Shown in pieces: positions 42,653 through 50,890 of a stretch of 64,000 nt of DNA; the first letter of the stretch is position 1, and each line of letters starts with the position of its first letter. The position numbers were made by a program, and so were the translations under genes. The notes below the pieces were generated by a model that was given only the letters and a program-made list of their open reading frames with translations, did not search any database and was not told the DNA's origin. Origin of the DNA: Oscillospiraceae bacterium (GTDB taxonomy: Bacteria > Bacillota > Clostridia > Oscillospirales > Ruminococcaceae); assembly GCA_031260665.1 (NCBI GenBank), contig JAISLD010000026.1, forward strand, positions 1 to 64,000, written 5' to 3'.

Positions 42653-43294
42653 GTGTTTGGTCGCATAAACGAAGATGTGGCGTCGATAATGGCGCGTGAC
42701 CCCGCGGTGAAGAGTCCGCTTGAGGTCATACTACTCTACCCGACTTACCGCGCCGTTCGCGACTATCGCCGCGCAAACTGGTTCTACAAGCGGGGGCACT
42801 TCTTCATTGCGCGTTTTATTTCACAGATGTCACGAAAGAAAACAGGCATTGAAATTCACCCCGGCGCTACTATCGGCAAGAACCTCTTTATCGACCACGG
42901 AAGCGGAGTCGTGATTGGTGAAACCACCGTAATCGGCGACAACTGCACCATATACCAAGGCGTGACACTCGGCGGCACGGGCAAAGACAGCGGCAAACGT
43001 CACCCGACGCTCGGCAACAACGTGATGGTCGGTTCGGGGGCAAAAGTCCTCGGCCCGTTCAAGGTCGGCGACAACTGCAAGATTGCCGCGAACTCCGTGG
43101 TGCTTAGCGAAGTCCCCCCCGACTGCACTGCGGTCGGTATCCCCGCAAGGGTGGTCAAAATGCACGGACTTAAATTCGGGTACAACCTGAACCAAGTTGA
43201 TATCCCCGACCCCGTGTCGATGGAACTGCAAAACCTCCACGCAAAAATCGTTCACATAGAAGAATGGGAGCGATATATGGGGGCGCATATTTAA
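42653..43294 (+). CDS. cysE: Serine O-acetyltransferase (GTG start)
   Basis: Acetylates serine for cysteine synthesis. The 213-residue product has an N-terminal helical part (about 1-60) and a left-handed beta-helix of hexapeptide repeats: TGIEIHPGATIGKNLFIDHG with the catalytic His/Asp, VIGETTVIGDNCTIYQGVTL and GTGKDSGKRHPTLGNNVMVG. The N-terminal domain is shorter than in E. coli, as is common in firmicutes. A GTG start is used, with GGAGAG 4 nt upstream. No cysK lies in the window. It is the first gene of a probable six-gene unit. Confidence 0.96.
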   Translation: MFGRINEDVASIMARDPAVKSPLEVILLYPTYRAVRDYRRANWFYKRGHFFIARFISQMSRKKTGIEIHPGATIGKNLFIDHGSGVVIGETTVIGDNCTIYQGVTLGGTGKDSGKRHPTLGNNVMVGSGAKVLGPFKVGDNCKIAANSVVLSEVPPDCTAVGIPARVVKMHGLKFGYNLNQVDIPDPVSMELQNLHAKIVHIEEWERYMGAHI

Positions 43295-43318
43295 TCTCAA
43301 CGCAAAGGATTCGTAACT

Positions 43319-44710
43319 ATGAAACTCTACAACACTATCACAGGCGAAAAAGAAGAAGTGACGCCGCTTGACGGCAAGACACTGAAGATTTATGTCTGCG
43401 GACCGACCGTGTACAACCTTATACACATCGGCAACGCGAGAACTCTCGTGGTGTTTGACACACTGCGCCGTTACCTCAAGTATCGCGGTCAAGATGTGTT
43501 CTACGTGCAAAACTTCACCGATGTTGACGACAAGATTATCCGCAAGGCAAACGCAACGGGACAGACGGCGAGTGAGGTTGCGGAAGCAGCGATAGCCGAC
43601 TACTTCATCGACGCGGAAAGCCTCAACATAATAAAAGCGGACGTTCACCCGAAAGTGACCGAAACAATGGACGAGATTATCTCGGTGGTACAGTCGCTGG
43701 TTGACAGCGGTCACGCCTATGTCAACAGCACAGGCGTTTACTTCAAGGTTGATTCGTTCCGGAATTACGGTTCGCTGTCTAAGATGCCGCTTGAGGCGCT
43801 CCGCGACAACGCAGGCGGTCGAATCCCCGACGGTGAGGAGAAGAACGACCCAATGGACTTTGCCGTCTGGAAAACCGCGAAACCGGGTGAGCCGATGTGG
43901 GATTCACCGTTTGGCGCGGGCAGACCGGGTTGGCACATCGAGTGCAGCGCAATGGCTCGCCGTTATATCGGAGAAACGCTTGACATCCACGGCGGCGGTG
44001 CCGACTTGATATTTCCTCACCACGAGAACGAATGTGCCCAAAGCGAGTGTGCAAACGGCAAGCCGCTTGCCCGAATGTGGGTTCACTCGGCAATGCTCTT
44101 CATCAACAACGAGAAGATGGCGAAATCAAAGGGCAACTTCAAGTTGGTGCGTGAGATTGCTGAGGAATACGGGGGGGCGGCAATCAGGTTTATGCTGTTG
44201 TCGGCGAATTATCGAAGCCAAATGAACTTCAACTGCGATGTAATGGACGCGGCGAAGAACTCGCTGAAGCGTATCAGCGGCTCTGTCGCGGCACTTGCGG
44301 CACTTGACAGTGAAACAGACAGCGGCGACATTCGACCCGAAGTAGCGGAAACGGCGCGTGTGGCGAAGTCTGTGTTCATTGACGCAATGGACGATGACCT
44401 CAACACGGCAAACGGGCTTGCCGCGATATTCGACCTTGTGCGCCAAGCGAACACGCTGCTGTCGGACAAGCTGTCGGCAAGCGAACGCGCCTTGCTTAAA
44501 GACACGTTGCTGGAACTCACGGGTGTGCTTGGGCTTGACGTGACGACGACAGACGAGATACCAAGCGAAATAACGCTTCTTGCCGACAAACGAGCGGAAG
44601 CGAGACAAAGCCGCAACTTCGCCCTCGCTGACACACTTAAGAAAGAGATTCTTGACAAAGGGTTCACTCTTGAGGACACAAAGCAAGGGACAATCATCAA
44701 AAAGAAATAA
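43319..44710 (+). CDS. cysS: Cysteinyl-tRNA synthetase
   Basis: Charges tRNA-Cys. The 463-residue class I synthetase has the HIGH-like motif CGPTVYNLIHIGNART (about 27-42) with zinc ligand Cys, GWHIECSAMARRY, the zinc His in FPHHENECAQSE and KMSKS-like KMAKSKGNF (about 265). AAAGGA lies upstream of the ATG. It follows cysE by 24 nt, a common firmicute pairing. Confidence 0.98.
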   Translation: MKLYNTITGEKEEVTPLDGKTLKIYVCGPTVYNLIHIGNARTLVVFDTLRRYLKYRGQDVFYVQNFTDVDDKIIRKANATGQTASEVAEAAIADYFIDAESLNIIKADVHPKVTETMDEIISVVQSLVDSGHAYVNSTGVYFKVDSFRNYGSLSKMPLEALRDNAGGRIPDGEEKNDPMDFAVWKTAKPGEPMWDSPFGAGRPGWHIECSAMARRYIGETLDIHGGGADLIFPHHENECAQSECANGKPLARMWVHSAMLFINNEKMAKSKGNFKLVREIAEEYGGAAIRFMLLSANYRSQMNFNCDVMDAAKNSLKRISGSVAALAALDSETDSGDIRPEVAETARVAKSVFIDAMDDDLNTANGLAAIFDLVRQANTLLSDKLSASERALLKDTLLELTGVLGLDVTTTDEIPSEITLLADKRAEARQSRNFALADTLKKEILDKGFTLEDTKQGTIIKKK

Positions 44711-44729
44711 TAGATATATAGGTGTTTAA

Positions 44730-45464
44730 TTGACTAAGTTTATCAAGCCACTTTTGCTGACACTCGTGCCGCTTTGTCTGCTGACAGGGTGCGACAGGCT
44801 TTTCGCTACCACGCAACCCGCAATGGTTGACTACGACTTTTCGGACCTTCAGTTTATTCAGCTTGAAACGCCGACAGATTTGCCGACCGTTGTGATAACA
44901 ACGACACTCGGCTCCATGACCGCTGTGTTATACCCCGAATACGCGCCGAATACCGTTGATAACTTTCTTAACCGCGTGAACGAGGGGTTCTACGATGGAA
45001 AAGATATCTACGGGGTTGAGCCGGGAGGTATGTTCCTGACGGGGGCGGCTGACGAGAAGCATAACGGCGGAATAACAAACGACGGCGAGCCTATCCCGAA
45101 TGAATACAGCGTGAAGCTCTGGCCGTTTCGCGGTTCTCTGCTGTCGTATTACGGCAAGCAGGGGTTTGGCGACAGCAGGTTCTTCGCGGTGGACAGCGTG
45201 CCGTTTGGTGAAACCGAGGCGCAGTATCTCCGTGAGCTGATGAACAAAAACGGTGAGTATTATATCCCCGAAGAATTAGTCGACGCGTTTCTTCATAACG
45301 AGAACGCCGCGGGTTTCGCGGGAATGTACACGGTGTTCGGTCAGATAACAGACGGTCTTGACGTTCTCGACAAGATAACAAGCACACCTGTCACAGGCAC
45401 GGCGCCTACTTATCCAATCCATATTGAATCCATCAAGGTTGTTCAAAATGAAATCAACGATTAA
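44730..45464 (+). CDS. Cyclophilin-type peptidyl-prolyl isomerase lipoprotein 1, diverged (TTG start)
   Basis: The 244-residue product has a lipoprotein signal (LLTGC near 17-21) and a cyclophilin domain (about 55-240): TTLGSMTAVLYPEYAPNTVD and FLNRVNEGFYDG. The active-site segment normally written FHRVIPGFMIQGG reads IYGVEPGGMFLTGA, so the catalytic Arg is missing and activity is doubtful. A long insert follows with GFGDSRFFAV in place of the SQFFI motif. The start is TTG with AGGTG upstream. It is followed by a second cyclophilin gene that overlaps its end by 17 nt. Confidence 0.85.
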   Translation: MTKFIKPLLLTLVPLCLLTGCDRLFATTQPAMVDYDFSDLQFIQLETPTDLPTVVITTTLGSMTAVLYPEYAPNTVDNFLNRVNEGFYDGKDIYGVEPGGMFLTGAADEKHNGGITNDGEPIPNEYSVKLWPFRGSLLSYYGKQGFGDSRFFAVDSVPFGETEAQYLRELMNKNGEYYIPEELVDAFLHNENAAGFAGMYTVFGQITDGLDVLDKITSTPVTGTAPTYPIHIESIKVVQNEIND

Positions 45465-46611
45465 ACGCGTTTTCGCCGCCGCTCTTGCTCTGTCGCTTGC
45501 TGTCGGAGTTTCCGCCTGCAAGAAAGACGACGTTGAGGGCGCGAAAGAAAAAGCGAAGCTTCTTGCGGCAGGAAACATAAAAGGCATATCGGTGGACCAA
45601 GAACCCGGCGATATCTTTGCCGAAGTCGAGATATACGGCTACGGAATTATCACATTCAAGCTGTTTCCGCTTCTCGCGCCGAAATCAGTGGAGCAGTTTT
45701 GCTCGCTTGCCGAACGCGGCTTCTACGACACGCGAAACATTCACCGCGTTATCAGCGATATGGTTATGCAAGGCGGCTCGCTGAATTTTGACGGAAGCGA
45801 CGGCAGTGTGACCGAAGCAGAGTTAGTGCCGCTTGAAGCCAGCGACTACGCCCGCAACTTCTATGGCGCGCTTGTCCTTGCGCCCGACAGCACCGAGATG
45901 TCGTACTGCCAGTTCTACGTGGTCAACTCCAAAAAGCCCGCCGATATTGACGATGAAATCAAACAGGTTGACGAGCTGCTCGCCAACACGGAAACCCCGC
46001 TGAATGGAGCGGCGACCGCCGTGTTCACGAAATACCGCGCTGACCTCGCGGCTATCCCCGATGATGTGAAAGAGAAATACAAAGCGTCAGGCGGCTTGTA
46101 CCGGATGGACGGTCACGCAAGCGTAATCGGACAAGCGATTGATGGCTTTGAGGTTATCGACGCGATTGCCGCCGCCGAAGTCGTCGCGGGGAACAAAGCC
46201 GACGATGCTGACGGCGTTATGTCGCGTCCGATGTACGATATCATCATCAAGTCCGTCAAAATCACGCGGATTCCCTACCCCGAAACCACGACTTCACCCC
46301 CAGAAGAAGAAACCAAGAAGTCAAAGAAATCAAAGTCAACAACAGCCGCCGAGTCGATAGACACATCTGTCACGATTCTTACGGATGAGCCCGAAACGAT
46401 GTCGCCCGACAGCGAAGTCGTTAATGATATCAGTGAGGCTGAACCCGACGCAATCAGTGACGACGAAACATCAAGCACAGCCGCACCCGAAACCGAAACC
46501 ACTACAGACACAACCACCGAGGCGTCAACCTCCGCTTCATCTGTCACAACAACAACCAAAGATATCGAAACAGCAACCGAACCGGCAGACACGGAAAGCG
46601 GCAGCTCGTGA
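45448..46611 (+). CDS. Cyclophilin-type peptidyl-prolyl isomerase lipoprotein 2 with acidic Ser/Thr tail
   Basis: The 387-residue product has a lipoprotein signal (GVSAC near 20-24) and a cyclophilin domain (about 50-275) that keeps the catalytic segment NIHRVISDMVMQGG with Arg and YCQFYVVNSKKPADID for the SQFFI region. A 110-residue tail rich in Thr, Ser, Glu and Pro follows (TTTSPPEEETKKSKK and TTTDTTTEASTSASS), probably a disordered wall-spanning segment. The ATG at 45448 lies within the first cyclophilin gene. It is likely an extracytoplasmic foldase. Confidence 0.9.
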   Translation: MKSTIKRVFAAALALSLAVGVSACKKDDVEGAKEKAKLLAAGNIKGISVDQEPGDIFAEVEIYGYGIITFKLFPLLAPKSVEQFCSLAERGFYDTRNIHRVISDMVMQGGSLNFDGSDGSVTEAELVPLEASDYARNFYGALVLAPDSTEMSYCQFYVVNSKKPADIDDEIKQVDELLANTETPLNGAATAVFTKYRADLAAIPDDVKEKYKASGGLYRMDGHASVIGQAIDGFEVIDAIAAAEVVAGNKADDADGVMSRPMYDIIIKSVKITRIPYPETTTSPPEEETKKSKKSKSTTAAESIDTSVTILTDEPETMSPDSEVVNDISEAEPDAISDDETSSTAAPETETTTDTTTEASTSASSVTTTTKDIETATEPADTESGSS

Positions 46612-47309
46612 TGTTCAGCTTCAGCCGATTGCCCACACCTGTTGGCTACATCGTCTTTGTGGTGTTAGTCTCGGCGATAGTCGCGGCAATCTGGCTCGTA
46701 TGCGGAAGAATCCGCAAAACGAAGATACGGCGTGGTGTTCGTATGATTATCAGTATTGTCGTCGCTGTCGCCTTGCTTCTGTTCGTCGTGGCGCTCGTGC
46801 CTGTCGTCAATGCCGCAAAGGGCGCGACTTACGCCGACACGGACTACGCGTTAGTTCTCGGCAACCAAATCAAGGGAACAACCCCGACAACCATGCTGAC
46901 AGAGCGGCTGTCTGTCGCGATTGACTGGCTGGACAGCCACCCAAACGGCAAGGCGGTGCTGTCGGGCGGTCAAGGCAAAGGCGAGGATATCGCCGAAGCT
47001 GAAGCGATGTATGCGTGGCTTGTGCAGCAAGGAGCGGACGGCGACAGGCTGATACTTGAGGTCAAGTCAACGTCAACTATCGAAAACGTCCGCTTCTCAA
47101 AGGCTCTGCTCCCCGACAACACCGCTGTCGCTATCATCACAAGCGACTATCACCTTAAACGCGCATACGACATATGTCTGCGTGAGGAACTCGCGGTTGC
47201 GGCGATTATCCCGGCGAAAACCACGCACCCGCTTCTTGCCGCCAACAACTATATCCGCGAAACGCTGATTGCGCTTTATATGTGGGTATTTCCAAACTAC
47301 GAATCTTGA
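46611..47309 (+). CDS. YdcF-family (DUF218) membrane protein
   Basis: The 232-residue product has two N-terminal membrane helices (about 12-32 and 42-66) and a DUF218/YdcF domain: YALVLGNQIKGTTPTTMLTE, KAVLSGGQGKGEDIAEAEAM and AVAIITSDYHLKRAYDICL with the conserved SDYH. The family includes SanA/ElyC, which affect envelope integrity; the activity is not established. The ATG at 46611 overlaps the previous stop by one base (TGATG), so it is coupled. Confidence 0.9.
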   Translation: MFSFSRLPTPVGYIVFVVLVSAIVAAIWLVCGRIRKTKIRRGVRMIISIVVAVALLLFVVALVPVVNAAKGATYADTDYALVLGNQIKGTTPTTMLTERLSVAIDWLDSHPNGKAVLSGGQGKGEDIAEAEAMYAWLVQQGADGDRLILEVKSTSTIENVRFSKALLPDNTAVAIITSDYHLKRAYDICLREELAVAAIIPAKTTHPLLAANNYIRETLIALYMWVFPNYES

Positions 47310-47317
47310 ATCTTAAA

Positions 47318-48649
47318 ATGAACAACATACATACTTATAAGCAACTCGGAATGAACATTGCCCTCGACCCTTGTTCGGGGGCGGTTCATGTGGTCGACGA
47401 CGAAACCTATGCGCTTCTTGAAACAGGCAAGCCGCCGTTTGACGAGAACACAGACGCGGGTTTGCAGCTGAACAGCCTAATCAAGGCGGGTCAGCTGTTC
47501 AGCGAGGACGACTATCAACGGTTTGCCGGTGTGACCGCGAACGCGCCGATAAAGGCGCTCTGTCTGCACGTCGCCCACGACTGCAACCTTCGTTGCGGCT
47601 ACTGCTTCGCAAGCACAGGCGACTTTGGCACAGAGAAACGCGGACTGATGAGCAAAGCCACGGCAAAGCAGGCGATAGACTTTTTGGTCGAAAACAGCGG
47701 CGACAGGGTGGAACTTGAGTGCGACTTCTTCGGCGGCGAACCGCTTATGGCGTGGAACACCGTGACAGCGGCAGTAGACCACGCGCGCTGTCTTGAGAGG
47801 ACACACGGCAAGCACTTTCGGTTCACTATAACCACCAACGGGATTCTCCTTGACGACGACAAGATAGACTACATCAACGAGAATATGTCAAACGTGGTGC
47901 TGTCGCTTGACGGACGGCGCGAGGTTCACGACCTTATGCGCCCCACGGCAAACAACAAAGGCAGCTATGACGTTGTGCTTCCCAAATTCAAACGCTTGGT
48001 TCAGAAACGAAACAAACTCGGCTTCACCGATTATTACGCGAGAGGGACGTTTACTAAATACAACCTTGATTTCGCAAACGATGTGCTTGCGATTGCCGAC
48101 GAGGGATTCAAACACATATCGGTGGAACCCGTGGGCTGTGATGAGAGTGAACCTTACGCTATCACTCGCGCCGATATGCCGCTTGTTCTCGCTGAATACG
48201 ACCGACTGCTTTCTATCATCGCGACACGTCCCGACATAAACTTCTTTCACTTTAACATAGACTTGGACCAAGGTCCTTGCGCGGTCAAGCGGCTGCGGGG
48301 CTGCGGCGCCGGCAGTGAATACTTCGCGGTCACACCCGAAGGCGACGTTTATCCTTGTCACCGATTTGTCGGTATTGAAAACCACAAAGCGGGCAACCTA
48401 ACCACGGGTGTGAAAAGTGCCGTGAAAGAATACTTCGGCGGCACACACATCTATTCAAAAGAGAACTGCCCCTCTTGCTGGGCACGGTTCTACTGTTCGG
48501 GCGGCTGCAACGCCGCGTCTTATTTGTTCCGCGGCGACTGCAAGAAGCAAGTGGACACCGACTGCTCGCTTATGCAAAAGCGAACCGAGTGCGGCATCGC
48601 CCTTGCCTGCAAGAAAGCGTTGTCACACAATGATTTAAGCAAAAGTTAA
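47318..48649 (+). CDS. scfB: Radical SAM/SPASM maturase, SCIFF thioether type
   Basis: SCIFF maturases install Cys-Thr thioether links in a small cysteine-rich peptide found across Clostridia. The 443-residue product has the N-terminal family text GMNIALDPCSGAVHVVDDETY and the radical SAM motif CNLRCGYC with cluster Cys at 89, 93 and 96. It then shows CDFFGGEPLM, ITTNGILL and a SPASM region (GDVYPCHRFVG, ENCPSCWARFYCSGGCN, DTDCSLM). The ATG at 47318 is preferred to a GTG inside ydcF, although its ribosome-binding site is weak. No precursor gene (scfA) is seen beside it. It ends a unit that begins with cysE-cysS. Confidence 0.9.
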   Translation: MNNIHTYKQLGMNIALDPCSGAVHVVDDETYALLETGKPPFDENTDAGLQLNSLIKAGQLFSEDDYQRFAGVTANAPIKALCLHVAHDCNLRCGYCFASTGDFGTEKRGLMSKATAKQAIDFLVENSGDRVELECDFFGGEPLMAWNTVTAAVDHARCLERTHGKHFRFTITTNGILLDDDKIDYINENMSNVVLSLDGRREVHDLMRPTANNKGSYDVVLPKFKRLVQKRNKLGFTDYYARGTFTKYNLDFANDVLAIADEGFKHISVEPVGCDESEPYAITRADMPLVLAEYDRLLSIIATRPDINFFHFNIDLDQGPCAVKRLRGCGAGSEYFAVTPEGDVYPCHRFVGIENHKAGNLTTGVKSAVKEYFGGTHIYSKENCPSCWARFYCSGGCNAASYLFRGDCKKQVDTDCSLMQKRTECGIALACKKALSHNDLSKS

Positions 48650-48733
48650 ATCAAACTTCACTGTGATTACACAAACAAACGGTATAATTAGGCACATCAA
48701 ACCACCCAAATACTCTAAACATAAGGAGAAACT

Positions 48734-49912
48734 ATGGATAATCCCAACAAAAAACCCGTCAAGTTTATGCACACGTTGGCTCTGCTTCTTGCTGTCGTCA
48801 TTCTCGGCGGAGGAACGGGTTTCACCGGGGCATACCTCGGATACGACCTGTTGACAGGGAACGATAGCCCCGCCTACAGCCAGACCTCATCCACCGAGTC
48901 TGATTCAGTCAACCTCGCTATTGACAACCTCGTCACCGGCAACACAAGCAAAGAGCTTACCGCCGCCGAATTGTTCGTCAAGGTTCACGACACCGTGGTC
49001 GGTATCAAGACCTACTCGACCAGTGTGTCGCGCGGAGTTTCAAAGACTGTTGACCAAGGTGTCATCGGAAGCGGCGTTATCTTCACTACCGACGGCAAAG
49101 TCCTCACCAACTATCACGTCATTGAGGGAGCATCCAAGATTTCCGTTGTGGTGAACGACTATAAGGACCCGTCAATCGTCAAGGAATACGTCGCGACTGT
49201 TATCGGCGGCGACCAAGCGACAGACCTCGCTGTGCTGAAAATCTCGCGAACAGGCGGCTTCCTCGCGGCTTCACTCGGCACCAGCAGCACTCTCGTCGCG
49301 GGGCAAGACATTTGTGCAATCGGCAACCCGCTCGGTATGGAAAAGTCTATCACCAAGGGGATTATATCAGGCGTCAACCGTCAACCCAGCAAAGGTGGCT
49401 ATGAACTGCCGTCTATTCAGATAGACGCGGCGGTGAACTACGGCAACAGCGGCGGTCCGCTGTTTGATATGTACGGCAACGTAATCGGCATAGTGAACAA
49501 GAAGTATGTACTCAGCAGCTCCGTTGACAATATGGGGTTTGCAATCAGCATTGACGAAGCAAAGCCGATTATCGAGCAACTTCTCAGCAGCGGCAGCGTG
49601 ACCGACCGCCCTGTCCTCGGGATAACCTGCCAAGCAGTGAACGAATACTGGGCAGAGGTACTTAACCTCGATATAGACAGCGGACTGATTGTCGTTGAAG
49701 TCAACCCGAAAGCGCCCGCTTCAAGCGTGCTGGCTCGCGGCGACATCATCACGAAAATTGAGGGCAAGTCCGTGTCAAGCGTGAGCGACTCGCAAACTTT
49801 GCTGAAAGACAAGAAGTCGGGCGACACCATAACGCTGACGATTATCCCGTATTCGGGCGGCAGTGAGAAAGACGTGAAAATAAAGCTGACGACAAACAAA
49901 GAAATATCTTGA
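48734..49912 (+). CDS. htrA: HtrA/DegP-type membrane serine protease
   Basis: The 392-residue product has one N-terminal membrane helix (about 14-38) and a trypsin-like domain with His128 (TNYHVIEGA), Asp164 (QATDLAVL) and Ser239 (NYGNSGGPLF). One C-terminal PDZ domain (about 300-388) follows, with VVEVNPKAPASSVLARGDII. It degrades or refolds damaged exported proteins. AAGGAG precedes the ATG. A TATAAT-like -10 lies at 48681-48686 with no clear -35, in the 84-bp gap after the maturase gene. A terminator follows. Confidence 0.95.
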   Translation: MDNPNKKPVKFMHTLALLLAVVILGGGTGFTGAYLGYDLLTGNDSPAYSQTSSTESDSVNLAIDNLVTGNTSKELTAAELFVKVHDTVVGIKTYSTSVSRGVSKTVDQGVIGSGVIFTTDGKVLTNYHVIEGASKISVVVNDYKDPSIVKEYVATVIGGDQATDLAVLKISRTGGFLAASLGTSSTLVAGQDICAIGNPLGMEKSITKGIISGVNRQPSKGGYELPSIQIDAAVNYGNSGGPLFDMYGNVIGIVNKKYVLSSSVDNMGFAISIDEAKPIIEQLLSSGSVTDRPVLGITCQAVNEYWAEVLNLDIDSGLIVVEVNPKAPASSVLARGDIITKIEGKSVSSVSDSQTLLKDKKSGDTITLTIIPYSGGSEKDVKIKLTTNKEIS

Positions 49913-49922
49913 ACAAACAAGT

Positions 49923-49957
49923 AAAGCAAAGCCCCCTATTCAAGGGGGCTTTGCTTT
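49923..49957 (+). terminator. Terminator of htrA
   Basis: The stem AAAGCAAAGCCCCCT/AGGGGGCTTTGCTTT has a short loop. Confidence 0.88.
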
Positions 49958-49973
49958 AGCAATCAATGTCAAC

Positions 49974-50020
49974 GGGCACTTCGTGCCGCACATAAAACTC
50001 GGTGAGTTTTATGTGGTTAC
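49974..50020. repeat. Short palindromic repeat related to 173-208
   Basis: CACTTCGTGCCGCACATAAA leads into the stem CATAAAACTC/GAGTTTTATG. The same TTCGTGCCGCACATAAAA text occurs near the left edge of the window. Confidence 0.65.
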
Positions 50021-50040
50021 GCAGTATAGCATTGACTTAC

Positions 50041-50078
50041 AACAAACAATCCCCCTATCACAGGGGGATTGTTTGTTG
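50041..50078 (-). terminator. Terminator of rpmB-rpmE
   Basis: The stem AACAAACAATCCCCCT/AGGGGGATTGTTTGTT lies just after rpmE on the minus strand. Confidence 0.88.
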
Positions 50079-50089
50079 CTGATAAAAAC

Positions 50090-50293
50090 TCAGCTTTCGC
50101 GGTTGAACTTTCTGTTGAAACGCGAAACGCGTCCGCCGCTGTCCACAAGCTTTTGCTTGCCTGTGAAGAACGGGTGGCACTTTGAGCAAATCTCGACCTT
50201 TATGTTTGCCTTTGTCGAGCGTGTCTGTATCACTTCACCACAGGCGCAAGTAATGGTTGTCGCCTCATATTTCGGGTGAATATCGTTTCTCAT
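50090..50293 (-). CDS. rpmE: 50S ribosomal protein L31 (zinc-binding type)
   Basis: The 67-residue product opens [20 protein letters not shown] and has the zinc ligands CAC near 16-18 and [13 protein letters not shown] near 36-39, marking the C+ form that holds zinc. The C-terminal [12 protein letters not shown] is conserved. It lies 78 nt downstream of rpmB. Confidence 0.97.
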   Translation of the reverse strand: MRNDIHPKYEATTITCACGEVIQTRSTKANIKVEICSKCHPFFTGKQKLVDSGGRVSRFNRKFNRES

Positions 50294-50371
50294 CGAAGAA
50301 TCACTTCACTTTCTTGCCAATGTAAGCATTTTGGGGCGCAACCCAAAATAACATATAAGTTTTGTCGGCTT

Positions 50372-50623
50372 TTATTCGGCGGAAACTGCCGCCTCTGGAG
50401 CGATAACTTCCACTGTCGGAAGCGACTTGGAAACTGTGCCCGCTCTGGTCACTTTGCCTGAACGCAGGCATCTTGTGCAAGCGTGGACACGCGTGGGCGT
50501 GCCGTCAACCACGGCTTTCACTTTCTGGACATTGGGCTTGAAGGTGCGGTTGTTTCTTCTGTGTGAGTGTGAAACCTGTATCCCGAACGCCACGCCTTTG
50601 CCGCAGAAATCGCATTTTGCCAT
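50372..50623 (-). CDS. rpmB: 50S ribosomal protein L28
   Basis: The 83-residue product begins MAKCDFCGKGVAFGIQVSHS, has RRNNRTFKPNVQKVKA and ends after CTRCLRSGKVTRA with an acidic Ala/Val/Glu extension of about 15 residues. Two CxxC pairs form a zinc site. A strong AAAGGAGA site precedes the ATG. Confidence 0.97.
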   Translation of the reverse strand: MAKCDFCGKGVAFGIQVSHSHRRNNRTFKPNVQKVKAVVDGTPTRVHACTRCLRSGKVTRAGTVSKSLPTVEVIAPEAAVSAE

Positions 50624-50670
50624 TATCGTTCTCCTTTCGTCATACTGCGCACAAATAGAGCGCGTTCTTC

Positions 50671-50699
50671 ATTGTATCATAAAAAGACAAGCTTGTCAA
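50671..50699 (-). promoter_or_regulatory. Sigma-A promoter of rpmB-rpmE
   Basis: Reading leftward: TTGACA (50699-50694), a 17-bp spacer and TACAAT (50676-50671). Confidence 0.85.
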
Positions 50700-50735
50700 G
50701 TGGCATATAAGCAGAGATTCCACTCCTGCGTGTTT

Positions 50736-50849
50736 GGCACGGACTTGAACATATGTTAAAGTGTATCTATATAGCTTATTGCCCGTCCGGCACGGACTTG
50801 AACATATGTTCAAGTGTATCTGTTAGCTTATTGCCCGTCCGGCACGGAC
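50736..50849. repeat. Tandem repeat, about 2.2 units of 53 bp
   Basis: Units GGCACGGACTTGAACATATG...GCTTATTGCCCGTCC at 50736-50788 and 50789-50840, plus a partial third (50841-50849). Each unit contains a TTGAACATATGTTCAA palindrome (one base off in unit 1) and a GTCC/GGAC hairpin across the joint. It lies between the divergent rpmB and rlmB promoters. Confidence 0.85.
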
Positions 50850-50855
50850 CGAGTG

Positions 50856-50884
50856 TTGCAATTAAACGTGATTTGTGATATACT
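50856..50884 (+). promoter_or_regulatory. Promoter of rlmB
   Basis: TTGCAA (50856-50861), a 17-bp spacer and TATACT (50879-50884). The start codon is only 7 nt after the -10, so the mRNA would be leaderless or nearly so. Confidence 0.6.
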
Positions 50885-50890
50885 TGTAAT

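Noticed and set aside
50736-50849. Possible CRISPR array
   Set aside because: The units are joined without unique spacers, there are only about two, and no cas gene is nearby.
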